Below, one piece after another: positions 10,801-17,733 of a stretch of DNA of 64,000 nucleotides. Each line of letters starts with the position of its first letter. The first letter of the stretch is position 1. The translations under genes were made by a program, and so were the position numbers. The stretch is from JAEYZM01 sp943372195 (GTDB taxonomy: Bacteria; Bacteroidota; Bacteroidia; Sphingobacteriales; Sphingobacteriaceae): NCBI GenBank assembly GCA_943372195.1, contig CALRXS010000007.1, forward strand, positions 75,075 to 139,074. The letters run 5' to 3'. The notes under the pieces were generated by a model, which had not been told where the DNA came from, made no database searches, and saw only the letters and a list, made by a program, of their open reading frames with translations.

Positions 10801-11936
10801 ATAGATTTGCAAGAACCAACAGAGAAGAGATTACAGGTAGAATAAATATTGAGCCATTACCTGATATGCGAGTTGACTTAAATTTCGCTAGATCGATTGC
10901 ATTTAGCTATCAAGAATTTTTCAGATACGATAACAATGTTTCGAGTGCTACATATGGTAAGTTCAGATCATTTGCAGAAACAGAAACAGGTAATTTCAGC
11001 ATGACGGTAATTACACTTAGATCCGCATTTGAAAAAATAGATCCTGAGAAAGGAAACTCTAAATTCTTCGAAACCTTTATGGATAATCGTTATTCTATTT
11101 CACAACGATTAGCTATACAAGATGGAAATTTCACTACTGACTCTACTGGTTTCTTTGACGGTTATGGTAAGTACTCTCAACAAGTATTAATACCCGCCTT
11201 CTTAGCTGCTTATACTGGCAAGAGCGCTAACAATGTAAATCTAAATCCTTTCCCAAAAATACCATTACCTAATTGGAGAATTAATTACAGCGGATTAATA
11301 AAAATTCCAATCGTAGCAGAATACTTCACCAGTTTTGTTATTAACCATTCGTATACATCAACGTATAACGTGAATAGTTTTAACAGACCTACAACTACTG
11401 CAGAGAGATATATATCGAATAATAATTATGTACCAGATTACGAGATACAACAAATTACTGTATCTGAAACTTTTGGTCCTTTGATCGGATTCGACATGAC
11501 CTTGAAAAATAAAATCAATATTAATCTAGATTATAAGCAGAGTCGAAATTTGGGACTAAGTTTTGCGAATGCAAGGTTAGAACAAATGAATACTCAAGAA
11601 TATAATGTGGGTATTGCTTATACGACGAATAATTTGAAATTACCGTTCTCAATTGGCAACGGACAAAAAGTATTGACGAATGATTTGAACGTTCGAATGG
11701 ATTTTAATATTCGATTGAATAGAGGAGTGGTGCATAGAATGGATCAGAATTATTCAGAGATCATTAATGGTTCGAGGGTATTGAGTATTAAGCCTTCGAT
11801 AGAGTATGTTTTAAATCAAAGATTTCAGGTTAGAGTGTTCTATGATAGGTTAGTTACTAATCCCTTTATTACCACCTCGTTCCCTACAAAAATCACCAGT
11901 TTAGGCTTTAGCTTAAGAATTAATATTGGTGCATAA
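4821..11936 (+). CDS. sprA: T9SS outer-membrane translocon SprA (Sov)
   Basis: SprA is the giant outer-membrane beta-barrel through which type IX secretion cargo leaves the cell; it is required for gliding in flavobacteria. The 2371-aa size is typical. An N-terminal signal/anchor (FALILFAFALVFSVVW) is followed by long beta-rich sequence without catalytic motifs, and the protein ends in a strand (SLGFSLRINIGA) as outer-membrane barrels do. The start is a TTG codon 17 bases after ruvA. No ATG precedes the hydrophobic segment, so TTG is well supported. It would serve the cargo proteins at 0.16 and 30.8 kb. Other T9SS genes (gldKLMN, porV, sprE/T) are outside the window. Confidence 0.95.
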   Translation: MKRFHPLYTFALILFAFALVFSVVWTSEAGLRTYIYDPFKPIILADSGNKFPGTAIENKKKKIDLQDPSNVERKVEFDPESRQYVITETIGGKFYKAPVYMSFEEYQKYEASKNRFDYWKQRSAESSLISPNGMIPKLYVNNQIFDRIFGGSKVDIRPQGTAELIFAGRFNRNDNPILNERQRVTRQFDFDQKIQLNVTGNIGDKLKTSVNYNTEATFDFENQMKLEYTGYEDEIIKKIELGNVSLPLNSSLISGSQSLFGVKTQMQFGRLTVTSVFSQQKSEKKQIKITNGAQKTEFKFLADNYEANKHFFLSHYFREQYDRALEQPPIIKTNILISRVEVWVTNRNRVGDEDTRDILGLIDLGENQRIYSNNPQLTTSSSPYPNSVATSSAPASNNLLDIIPTTSRNVGDNAIAGYFADKGGPDNYAKIRARKLTDREFTFHPQLGYISLNASLNADEVLAVAYRYTVDGVEYTVGELSNERTETNPATMLYTKLLKNVSLKTSLPIWDLMMKNIYSLNAFQINSDQFRLDVMYLDEKTANNINYLPEGPENVKNVPLIRVFGLDKLDVKQTPTPDGVFDFVPNITVNAANGRIIFTKIEPFGSYLYDLIAAGGDATLANNIAFTELYDSTKFKAQQLPRKNKFTIQGSFQSTSNSEFSLNAINIPQGSVVVKSGTQVLTEGVDYTVDYNVGRVKIVNSGILSSGTPITVDLESSTLFGIQSRTFIGNRFDYKVSDDLNLGGTFIRLTERPLTQKVNIGDEPIANNMYGFDVNYRTDSRYLTQLVDRLPLIETKANSSITASAEYARLDPGHSRLLNTTQNKSGISYIDDFEGSRSSIDLKSAAAWSLSSTPSLFPESRLYNDLEYGFNRARISFYQIDNLFYSRTDNRTPQHLRSDRNQLSNHYVREVTEQEVFPSKQIPAGQPNILSTLDLTYFPKERGPYNYTVNGLNSDGTLRNPASAWGGIMRRLETNDFEALNVEFIEFWLLDPFINKPGSGGGELYFNLGSISEDILKDGKESIENGLPTDGAADRYDSTTWGRVGTIYPLSPAFGNSEEARALQDIGLDGLNTTEERTFFKQSYLDLLEAAFGANSAAYLNALNDPSADDYNYYRGDNLDNVQASIIDRYKNYNGHEGNSPTEQQSLSKTGLSNTAANQNPDTEDINRDNAQSDRDEYFQYRVRLSPGDLENPDPGTSFITDKVVAPVRLANGKVENVTWYQFRVPLTKFESRVGEIQDFRAIRFMRAFLTGFSDTVTLRFARLQLVRGEWRRVDPTVTPGEGTEAKSDAIFDLSTINIEENAKRSPIPYVLPPGIIQERNLQDVRGDSRVNEQSLLLNACNFKKDDQVMAYKISNMDFRSYKKVEMFIHAEGNNLQNNEMVAFVRFGIDYTDNYYEYEIPLSITPDGTTAPEQIWPDYNKMSLPLSVLQVAKQLRNSSGIPVTQLFPYQHGKNRVWIKGNPDLGNVRSIVVGIRNRSGVPEDPKCIQVWFNELLLTEFDEQGGWAATARVNAQLADLANVTLSGSRSTIGFGSIDKKVSERNRSDDRQYDVASNIELGKFFPEQTGMRIPMYVSYSEAISTPQFAPNNPDILLDNVLSELSKSQQDSIKRITEDYTRRKSISFTNVKKERRDTKKKPKLYDVENFSVTYSYNDQYRRNYNTEYDIVKTYRGALAYNFNTTPKEVRPFDKAIKNKNLRLIKDFNFNYIPSALDFRIDVDRLYSENKIRNINSNLLVIPATFNKDFRINRVYGLRYDLTKSLKIDFNANNIGVVDEPVGKIDTREEKDSIMTNLRSLGRTTDYSQNTNINYQVPINKLPYLDFAQMTATYSARYDWRAASLATPKFENTISNSQSYQINPTFNMSQLYGRSKYLKALMTPQRNQISGNKNNPLEKMKVNKNAEQEKQDSIARALNKNDLKKILSRGLIMVRTVSFSYRQTNGQILPGYIPQTDALGMDFGRNNAPGYGFVFGSQRDIRYDAAENGWITTYDSVSNRFARTNREEITGRINIEPLPDMRVDLNFARSIAFSYQEFFRYDNNVSSATYGKFRSFAETETGNFSMTVITLRSAFEKIDPEKGNSKFFETFMDNRYSISQRLAIQDGNFTTDSTGFFDGYGKYSQQVLIPAFLAAYTGKSANNVNLNPFPKIPLPNWRINYSGLIKIPIVAEYFTSFVINHSYTSTYNVNSFNRPTTTAERYISNNNYVPDYEIQQITVSETFGPLIGFDMTLKNKININLDYKQSRNLGLSFANARLEQMNTQEYNVGIAYTTNNLKLPFSIGNGQKVLTNDLNVRMDFNIRLNRGVVHRMDQNYSEIINGSRVLSIKPSIEYVLNQRFQVRVFYDRLVTNPFITTSFPTKITSLGFSLRINIGA

Positions 11937-11954
11937 TAAATTCAAAGAAAAAAC

Positions 11955-11962
11955 TAACTTTG
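11955..11962 (+). promoter_or_regulatory. Candidate -7 element for gcvH
   Basis: TAACTTTG fits the Bacteroidota -7 consensus TAnnTTTG and lies 25 bases before the gcvH start. No TTTG is present 19 bases upstream, so this is a one-box prediction. Confidence 0.4.
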
Positions 11963-11987
11963 GTAAAAATTAAATAATTCAAAAACA

Positions 11988-12368
11988 ATGAACTTTCCAG
12001 CTGAATTAAAGTACACAAAAGACCACGAATGGGTTCGTGTAGAAGGTAATACTGCATACATTGGTATTACAGATTTCGCACAAAGAGAATTAGGTGACAT
12101 CGTTTACGTTGACATCAACACAGTAGGTAAAACTGTAAATAAAGAAGAAGTTTTCGGTACAGTTGAAGCTGTGAAAACAGTTTCTGATTTATACATGCCA
12201 GTATCTGGTGAAGTATTAGAAGTTAACGCTAATTTAGATGCAAATCCTGAGTTAGTAAACTCTGACCCTTATGGTGATGGTTGGATGGTAAAAATCAATT
12301 TAAGCAATGCTGCTGATGTTGATTCATTATTATCTGCAGATGACTACCAAGGCGTTATTGGAGCATAA
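11988..12368 (+). CDS. gcvH: Glycine cleavage system H protein
   Basis: The lipoyl carrier that shuttles the aminomethyl group between the P, T and L proteins of glycine cleavage. The 126-aa length is standard. The lipoylation lysine is K63 in the context [13 protein letters not shown]. The N-terminal KYTKDHEW and the C-terminal [13 protein letters not shown] are hallmark segments. It lies 51 bases after sprA with a possible promoter of its own. gcvP and gcvT are not in the window. The end of the gene overlaps the probable start of the VanZ-like gene. Confidence 0.96.
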   Translation: MNFPAELKYTKDHEWVRVEGNTAYIGITDFAQRELGDIVYVDINTVGKTVNKEEVFGTVEAVKTVSDLYMPVSGEVLEVNANLDANPELVNSDPYGDGWMVKINLSNAADVDSLLSADDYQGVIGA

Positions 12369-12750
12369 TAAATTCTGGAAGCATAATATTTATTGGGTTC
12401 TCTGGCTAATTTTTATTTCTTACTTAAGCAATAAACCACCCTCAGATTTACCCAAAATATCTTTGTTAGCATTCGAACATGCTGATAAATTAGTACATGC
12501 TGTCTTCTATTTTACCCTCTGCACTTTATGTGTTTACGGTTTTTCGAGACAGCATGTATTTCAAAAATTGCAATCATCCGCATTAATTATCTCTTTAATT
12601 TTCTCAGTGACTTGGGGTGCTTTAATGGAGATTACCCAATTGACTATTTTTACCTATCGCTCGGCAGAATGGACTGATTTTTTTGCCAATACTTTTGCCG
12701 CTTTATTTGCTATATTAGTACTACGAATTTTCAAATTCTCAAAATCATGA
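12340..12750 (+). CDS. VanZ-like family membrane protein
   Basis: A small integral membrane protein with about four hydrophobic segments and the VanZ-like pattern SNKPPSDLP ... [14 protein letters not shown] in the first half and [27 protein letters not shown] in the second. The family's role is poorly known; VanZ itself gives low-level teicoplanin resistance. The ORF is open further upstream inside gcvH. I chose ATG 12340, which overlaps gcvH by 29 bases; TTG 12358 is the other candidate. Its TGA overlaps the ATG of the small lipoprotein gene (ATGA), suggesting coupling. In other Bacteroidota a VanZ-like gene also follows gcvH. Confidence 0.8.
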   Translation: MTTKALLEHNKFWKHNIYWVLWLIFISYLSNKPPSDLPKISLLAFEHADKLVHAVFYFTLCTLCVYGFSRQHVFQKLQSSALIISLIFSVTWGALMEITQLTIFTYRSAEWTDFFANTFAALFAILVLRIFKFSKS

Positions 12751-12884
12751 AAAATTTAAGATATATAATGGCCATTATGTTTCTGTTGGCAGTAGCTACT
12801 AGCTTTGTTTCTTGCAAGGCACAATGCGATTGCCCTACATTCTCAAAGGCCAAAGCCCCAATAAATCAAGAACGCCCAGCTTAA
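12747..12884 (+). CDS. Small putative lipoprotein, 45 aa
   Basis: The ORF starts with ATG in a 4-base ATGA overlap with the VanZ-like gene. It encodes a classical N-terminus: M-K-N-L-R, a hydrophobic stretch (IMAIMFLLAVATS) and a possible lipobox FVSC with Cys23. After that only about 22 residues remain: KAQCDCPTFSKAKAP and a short tail. Three cysteines lie within seven residues (C23, C27, C29). It is too short for a domain and I do not recognise it. The coupled start and well-formed signal argue that it is real. Confidence 0.6.
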   Translation: MKNLRYIMAIMFLLAVATSFVSCKAQCDCPTFSKAKAPINQERPA

Positions 12885-12902
12885 ATAATTCATTTATTCT
12901 TA

Positions 12903-12934
12903 TTTGGATTTAATTTAAATAAGCGCTAAATTGC
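12903..12934 (+). promoter_or_regulatory. Candidate feoAB promoter
   Basis: TTTG (12903-12906), a 20-base spacer and TAAATTGC (12927-12934) resemble the TTTG-N19-TAnnTTTG consensus with one spacing and one or two base differences. feoA starts at 12951. Confidence 0.4.
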
Positions 12935-12950
12935 GCTCAAATTAGGCGAT

Positions 12951-13175
12951 ATGGAACTTAGAAGGTTATCTGATTTAGAACCAGGGACAAAAGCAATTAT
13001 TGATTCTTATACCGATGATGAGTTATCGTTACGATTATTAGAGTTAGGTTGCCTGCCTGGAGAAGAGATAGAAGTTGCACATATTGCACCATTAGGCGAT
13101 CCCATTGCCATACATTTATACGGACATAAGTTGAGTCTTCGTAAAAAAGAGGCTGAAAGTATTTTGGTAAAATAA
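12951..13175 (+). CDS. feoA: Ferrous iron transport protein FeoA
   Basis: A 74-aa SH3-like cytoplasmic partner of the FeoB ferrous iron transporter. The sequence follows the family: LSDLEPGTKAIIDSY, LSLRLLELGCLPGEEIEV, and PLGDPIAIHLYGHKLSLRKKEAESI at the end. The stop is one base before the feoB TTG, so the two are co-transcribed and coupled. Expression is likely iron-controlled, but I could not identify a Fur box. Confidence 0.95.
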   Translation: MELRRLSDLEPGTKAIIDSYTDDELSLRLLELGCLPGEEIEVAHIAPLGDPIAIHLYGHKLSLRKKEAESILVK

Positions 13176-13176
13176 A

Positions 13177-15294
13177 TTGAGAGAAGAAGTTAACATTGCC
13201 CTGATAGGCAACCCTAATACAGGTAAATCATCTTTGTTTAATGCACTTACAGGGCTTAACCAAAAGGTAGGAAATTTCCCAGGTGTTACGGTCGATAAAC
13301 TTTCAGGTACTTTTAATTTAGATGCTGATACAAAAGTACGCTTAATAGATTTACCCGGTACTTATAGTTTATACCCTCGCTCAGAAGATGAGCAAATTGC
13401 ATTACAAGTTTTAGGGTCACCCGGTAATCCAGATTACCCAGCAGTCGTAATTGTTGTGGTGGATGCTACGAACTTGAAACGTAATCTTTTATTGTTCACT
13501 CAAATTCTTGACTTAGGAGTGCCCTGTGTACTTGCAATCAATATGATTGATCAAGCAAGAGCACAAGGATTGCAAATTGATATTGAAGCATTATCAACTG
13601 AAATCGGAATTCCGGTAGTTGCCATTTCTGCAAGAAATAATGAAGGCATCGCTGAATTAAAAAATGCAATAGCAGAGCAATTAAAAAATAAAAAAGTAGT
13701 TAGCACAGGTATTAACATCCGTCAGTATGCACCTGAATTAATTGATGAAATAAAAATATATTTCGACTTAAGTAATGATTATATCGCTTTTGAATTAGCA
13801 CATCATTATCATGAATTAAATCATTTAAGTAAAGAGAAAAAAAATCAATTAAAAGTACTAGGGGAGAAGTATAATTTTAATGCTAACAAAGCACAAGCCT
13901 CTGAAACTATTGCTAGATATAACTATATCAATGAATTGTTATTTGATACAGTTTACAAACCATTCGACCCAGTTAAAGAATCGTACAGTAATAAAATAGA
14001 TAAATGGTTGACGCATCGCGTAGCCGGATTAATTATATTTTTTGTTGTTTTATTTTTAGTATTTCAATCCATATTTACATGGTCAACATTTCCGATGGAC
14101 ATGATTGAATTGGCTTTCGTTGAATTAGAAAATATTTTAGTGCAATATATGAGTCCGGGTATTTTCACCGACCTCATCATCGGTGGTATTCTACCAGGCT
14201 TAAGTGGTGTCTTAGTTTTCATTCCGCAAATTGCCATACTCTTTTTATTCATCGCCATTTTAGAAGACACAGGTTATATGGCACGTGTTACTTTTATGAT
14301 GGATCGATTGATGAAGAAATTCGGATTGAATGGAAAATCAGTTGTGCCATTAATGAGTGGTATCGCATGTGCAGTACCAGCAATTATGTCTACACGTACC
14401 ATTGAAAATTGGAAAGATCGATTGATTACTATAATGGTTACACCATTGATGAGTTGCTCTGCAAGATTACCTGTATATACTTTATTGATTGCAATTGTAA
14501 TACCATCCCAAAAAGTTTTAGGCATATTTAATTTGCAAGGCTTGGTATTGATGTTAATGTATTTACTCGGATTTTTGGCGGCGATATTTTCAGCTTATGT
14601 GATGAAGTTAATCATCAAAACAAAAGAGCGAAGTTTCTTCATCATGGAATTACCCGTTTACAGAATGCCGCGTTGGTCAAACGTTGGTATAGTTATTTTC
14701 AATAAAGTAAAAACATTTGTATTCGAAGCAGGTAAGGTAATTCTTGCAGTATCTATCGTATTATGGTTCTTAGCAAGTTATGGTCCGACCGAAAAAATGC
14801 AAGCCATAGATCTTAAATACGAAGTATTACAAAAGCAAGAGAACGCAAATATTCAAGAGCTCGAACATTTAAAAAATTCAGATAGGTTAGAGGCATCATT
14901 CGCCGGACATTTAGGTAAGTTCATAGAGCCCGTTATAGAGCCCTTAGGTTACGATTGGAAGATTGGTATCGCACTCATCACATCATTCGCAGCACGCGAA
15001 GTATTTGTAGGTACAATGGCAACGATCTATAGTGTAGAGTCAGACGATGAAAATTTAGAAACGGTAAAACAAAAATTATCAGCCGCAACCAATGCGAAAA
15101 CAGGCTTACCAACTTTCACACTTGCCACCAGTTTATCGCTCATGATTTTTTATGCATTCGCGATGCAATGCATGAGTACAATTGCAGTCGTTTACCGCGA
15201 AACCAAATCGTGGAAATGGCCAATGATTCAGTTAGTGTATATGACAGTGTTGGCGTATGTGTCGGCGTTTGTGGTGTATTCATTCTTGAAGTAA
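13177..15294 (+). CDS. feoB: Ferrous iron transporter FeoB
   Basis: Inner-membrane Fe(II) importer with an N-terminal GTPase. G motifs: GNPNTGKSS (10-18), DLPGTYSL near 62, NMIDQA near 124 (NKxD-like) and SARN near 154. The membrane part begins around residue 275 with two Gate-type regions (GILPGLSGVLVFIPQIAILF; MTPLMSCSARLPVYTLLIAIV-like) and conserved cysteines in GIACAVPAIM and MSCSARLP. Length 705 aa is normal. The start is TTG, one base after feoA; no better start exists before the G1 motif. Confidence 0.96.
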   Translation: MREEVNIALIGNPNTGKSSLFNALTGLNQKVGNFPGVTVDKLSGTFNLDADTKVRLIDLPGTYSLYPRSEDEQIALQVLGSPGNPDYPAVVIVVVDATNLKRNLLLFTQILDLGVPCVLAINMIDQARAQGLQIDIEALSTEIGIPVVAISARNNEGIAELKNAIAEQLKNKKVVSTGINIRQYAPELIDEIKIYFDLSNDYIAFELAHHYHELNHLSKEKKNQLKVLGEKYNFNANKAQASETIARYNYINELLFDTVYKPFDPVKESYSNKIDKWLTHRVAGLIIFFVVLFLVFQSIFTWSTFPMDMIELAFVELENILVQYMSPGIFTDLIIGGILPGLSGVLVFIPQIAILFLFIAILEDTGYMARVTFMMDRLMKKFGLNGKSVVPLMSGIACAVPAIMSTRTIENWKDRLITIMVTPLMSCSARLPVYTLLIAIVIPSQKVLGIFNLQGLVLMLMYLLGFLAAIFSAYVMKLIIKTKERSFFIMELPVYRMPRWSNVGIVIFNKVKTFVFEAGKVILAVSIVLWFLASYGPTEKMQAIDLKYEVLQKQENANIQELEHLKNSDRLEASFAGHLGKFIEPVIEPLGYDWKIGIALITSFAAREVFVGTMATIYSVESDDENLETVKQKLSAATNAKTGLPTFTLATSLSLMIFYAFAMQCMSTIAVVYRETKSWKWPMIQLVYMTVLAYVSAFVVYSFLK

Positions 15295-15332
15295 TTTTCA
15301 AATAAGCAAAAATATCTTTTCTTTGCACTCTA

Positions 15333-15359
15333 AGTACCCAGTACTCAATACTCAATACC
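15333..15359. repeat. 7-bp tandem array, AGTACTC/AATACTC type
   Basis: Four units (AGTACCC, AGTACTC, AATACTC, AATACC) lie between a TCTTTGCAC promoter-like segment at ~15320 and the GTG start of the SprT-like gene at 15367, that is, in its probable 5' leader. Confidence 0.75.
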
Positions 15360-15366
15360 ATTTCAC

Positions 15367-15987
15367 GTGTCACTCGAAAACAACGCCAAAATTCTCCAGC
15401 AATACGTACCCGAAGGTACCGCTCTCACTATGGCAAAATGGATTGATCATTTTCAGGTGGAGATTTCTTTGAACAGACCGCGTCAATCAGTCTTGGGTGA
15501 TTATCGACATCCGTATAATGGCAAAGGACATCGCATTTCTGTGAATCGAGATTTAAATCCCTATGCATTTTTAATTACACTCATTCATGAGTTTGCTCAT
15601 CTTACTAATTGGAACAAACATCGAAATAAAGTGAAGCCGCACGGTGATGAATGGAAAGATGAATACAAACGTTTGATGCAACCTTTTATCGAACGAAAAG
15701 TTTTCCCCGAAGATGTTGAACGTGCTATAAAAAAATACATGCAAAACCCTGCAGCTGCTAGTTGTAGCGATACTAATCTTTTGCGTGTACTAAAACAATA
15801 TGATAAACATCAACACACTGTCTTCGTAAGTCAAATTCCTATGGGTGCTTATTTTGCAATTAAAAACGGAAGAAAATTTCAGAAATTAGAACTCATTCGA
15901 AAAAGATTTCGTTGCAAAGAACTACCATCCGGACATTTATATTTATTTAGTCCAGTGACCGAAGTATACCCAATCGAACAGCCTTAA
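15367..15987 (+). CDS. SprT-like zinc metalloprotein
   Basis: A 206-aa protein of the SprT-like family, related to the eukaryotic protease SPRTN. The zinc motif HEFAH is at residues 74-78 and a third ligand is likely H92 in PHGDEW. The N-terminal part (LNRPRQSVLGDYRHPYNGKGHRISVN) is the usual substrate-side strand region. The C-terminal part lacks the classical zinc ribbon. The role in bacteria is not established. It starts with GTG just after a repeat array. The gene converges on the SRPBCC gene and their stops overlap by four bases (TTAA). Confidence 0.85.
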   Translation: MSLENNAKILQQYVPEGTALTMAKWIDHFQVEISLNRPRQSVLGDYRHPYNGKGHRISVNRDLNPYAFLITLIHEFAHLTNWNKHRNKVKPHGDEWKDEYKRLMQPFIERKVFPEDVERAIKKYMQNPAAASCSDTNLLRVLKQYDKHQHTVFVSQIPMGAYFAIKNGRKFQKLELIRKRFRCKELPSGHLYLFSPVTEVYPIEQP

Positions 15988-16421
15988 TTATTTTCACTCT
16001 CTACTCTTTTTTTCAAAGCTTCATTCATTTGCTCAAAGCCTTTTTTTGTATCGTTCTCTAATGACTTTTTGAATAAGGGTACTAAAATTCCTTTGAACTT
16101 TTCTGAATGTATGAATAAAGTATTATGCTCATCTATTTGTTTTAATTCAAATCGATGTTGTCCGTCGAATAAGCCTTTAAACATTAAATGCCCCTGCCAT
16201 TGAAATATTTTATTTAGCTCATGTATTTCTACTACAGGCTGAAACTTCATGCCCTTGGTATTACTCGGACCTACATGAATATTAATTTTCTTGCCAACTT
16301 TTACTTCTCCTTTAATACTTCTAATAAAAGGATTCCATGAACTATGACTCTCAAAGTCCATCAGTACTTCCCAAATTTTTTCTGAATTTGCTCGGATGTT
16401 AATGCTTGTTATTATTTCCAT
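15984..16421 (-). CDS. SRPBCC (START/polyketide-cyclase-like) domain protein
   Basis: A 145-aa single-domain helix-grip protein. Features are SEKIWEVLMDFESHSSWNPFIRSIKGE at the N-terminus and a long C-terminal helix (LVPLFKKSLENDTKKGFEQMNEALKKRVE). Family members bind small hydrophobic ligands in a deep pocket; the ligand is unknown. It follows the first Crp/Fnr gene on the same strand. A palindrome at 16475-16488 is 36.5 bp (centre) upstream of the last base of a -7-like GACTTTTG (16445-16452, minus). I infer it is activated by that regulator. Confidence 0.85.
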   Translation of the reverse strand: MEIITSINIRANSEKIWEVLMDFESHSSWNPFIRSIKGEVKVGKKINIHVGPSNTKGMKFQPVVEIHELNKIFQWQGHLMFKGLFDGQHRFELKQIDEHNTLFIHSEKFKGILVPLFKKSLENDTKKGFEQMNEALKKRVESENN

Positions 16422-16474
16422 GATTTTTGTTTCTTATTACAATACAAAAGTCCAGAAATAAAACTCAAACGCTC

Positions 16475-16488
16475 TTGACATTTATCAA
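16475..16488. promoter_or_regulatory. Crp/Fnr-type palindrome before the SRPBCC gene
   Basis: TTGACATTTATCAA is one base away from the FNR consensus TTGAT-N4-ATCAA. It overlaps the stop codon of the Crp/Fnr gene (16485-16487). On the minus strand its centre is 36.5 bp from the last G of GACTTTTG (16445-16452), so about -41.5 from the predicted start of transcription, the class II activator position. No TTTG -33 box is present. Confidence 0.65.
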
Positions 16489-17060
16489 GAACTCAATTTT
16501 TTTCGCACTCTGCTGAAGGTCTCAGCGCTCATACCTAACATTGAGGCAATGTATTGAAGAGGTACTTGATTAAATAGTTCTTTATTGTTCTCGAAAAAAT
16601 ATTCATACCGTTCTTCTGCCGACATTGATAAGAAAGTAAATACTCGCTCTTCTAGAATAGTAAAACATTTAGCTATAAATAATTTTTCAATCTCATGCCA
16701 AGCTGGTACGAGCTCTACTAATTTTTTATAATCTTCTTTTGAGATGGTATAAATTTTTGCATCGCTCAAAGCTTGAATATTCCATCGAGCAGGAGTATTG
16801 AAAATAAAACTTGATAAATCTGTAATAAAATATCCTTTACTAGAAATCCATTGTGTTACTTCTTTATCATTATAATATGTGAATATTCTAAATAAACCAG
16901 CATTTATAAAACTTAATCGCTTAGATTCTTTACCATGTTCTAAAAAGTATTCATTCTTTTTTATCTCTTCTAACTTAAAAGAGTTTACGATCACGTTTAA
17001 ATCATGATCGTTCACAATGTTAAAATATTGTTTGATATAAAAGCTGAGATCTTGATTCAT
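16485..17060 (-). CDS. Crp/Fnr family transcriptional regulator (first copy)
   Basis: A 191-aa regulator. Residues ~15-115 form a cyclic-nucleotide-binding-like beta-roll (FLEHGKESKRLSFINAGLFRIF ... ISSKGYFITDLSSF). A dimerisation helix follows (~115-145) and then a compact C-terminal HTH (VPLQYIASMLGMSAETFSRVRKKL). There is no cysteine cluster for an FNR-type Fe-S centre. The cAMP-contact residues are not obviously conserved, as is usual for Bacteroidota members, so the signal is unknown. It lies 16 bases after the higA antitoxin gene and just before the palindrome and SRPBCC gene. It is a paralogue of the protein at 18.6 kb. Confidence 0.9.
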   Translation of the reverse strand: MNQDLSFYIKQYFNIVNDHDLNVIVNSFKLEEIKKNEYFLEHGKESKRLSFINAGLFRIFTYYNDKEVTQWISSKGYFITDLSSFIFNTPARWNIQALSDAKIYTISKEDYKKLVELVPAWHEIEKLFIAKCFTILEERVFTFLSMSAEERYEYFFENNKELFNQVPLQYIASMLGMSAETFSRVRKKLSS

Positions 17061-17076
17061 TTTATACTTAAATCTA

Positions 17077-17367
17077 CTACTTTAATTCAACATTAAAACT
17101 AACTCTAGCTCCTAATGCTTCAAATACTTTTAATATAGTAGTGAACCTTGCATCTGTAGTGCTATTCTCTATTTTTGAAATTTGAGATTTTTTAACCCCA
17201 ACCAATACTCCCAATTCTTCTTGTGTTAGATTTTGCTTTTGTCTTGCTTCTCTTATTGCTTCACCTAATAATTCTATTCGTAATTCATTATCGAATTTAT
17301 TTCGATTCTTTGTTCCTTTCTTTCCGATATATTTATCAGTTAAATTTTCTAAGCTATATGTTTTCAT
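17077..17367 (-). CDS. higA: HigA-like antitoxin (XRE helix-turn-helix)
   Basis: A 96-aa antitoxin. The HTH occupies residues ~35-90: LGEAIREARQKQNLTQEELGVLVGVKKSQISKIEN, then an alpha segment ending ALGARVSFNVELK. The N-terminal ~30 residues (TDKYIGKKGTKNRNKFDNEL) form the extension typical of antitoxins that pair with HigB/Gp49-like toxins. The start overlaps the toxin stop by one base. It probably represses its own promoter through the palindrome at 17745-17762. The symbol is by family; the system was not tested. Confidence 0.85.
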   Translation of the reverse strand: MKTYSLENLTDKYIGKKGTKNRNKFDNELRIELLGEAIREARQKQNLTQEELGVLVGVKKSQISKIENSTTDARFTTILKVFEALGARVSFNVELK

Positions 17368-17717
17368 TACTGTTGAAATTTATCGTTAAAGTATTTTGAT
17401 TTTATCCTTTCAGCTTTTTCTATTTCGCTGTTATTGATTTTACTTGATTTTTTGATTATTCCATGTGTTGCTATTACTAAAGAGTTAGTATTATTTGATT
17501 TGTCCCAGAATGCAAATAATCTGTAATAAGTATTATTGTACTTAGTTCTGAATTCCCAAATATCTTTACTTAGTTTTTTTAATAACTCTTTATTATTTGA
17601 ACTTCTGGCTTTCCAGATATTATATAGTATTTTCTCTCTCGATTTATAATCTAAATTTTCAAGAAAATCTTTAGCCTCTTCTAAAAATTGAACGTTGAAT
17701 TTATATCCCTCCATCAC
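17367..17717 (-). CDS. higB: HigB/RelE-type toxin (Gp49-like)
   Basis: A 116-aa RelE-superfamily protein, predicted mRNA interferase. Family features are FLEEAKDFLENLDYKSREKILYNIWKAR at the start, then LKKLSKDIWEFRTKYNNTYYRLFAFWDKSN and LVIATHGIIKKSSKIN..EIEKAERIKSKY at the end, the common phage Gp49/HigB pattern. The basic and aromatic residues near R64, Y72 and R74 are candidates for the active site. The toxin gene precedes the antitoxin, the order typical of HigBA. Confidence 0.85.
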   Translation of the reverse strand: MMEGYKFNVQFLEEAKDFLENLDYKSREKILYNIWKARSSNNKELLKKLSKDIWEFRTKYNNTYYRLFAFWDKSNNTNSLVIATHGIIKKSSKINNSEIEKAERIKSKYFNDKFQQ

Positions 17718-17733
17718 TTATCCTTTCTTAATA

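Noticed and set aside
12307..12339. Longer start for the VanZ-like gene inside gcvH
   Set aside because: It would add residues [11 protein letters not shown] that only mirror gcvH in another frame and would increase the overlap. ATG 12340 is more likely.
12885..13175. Fur box or riboswitch before feoAB
   Set aside because: No clear 19-bp Fur-type palindrome or known aptamer structure was recognised in the 66-base gap.
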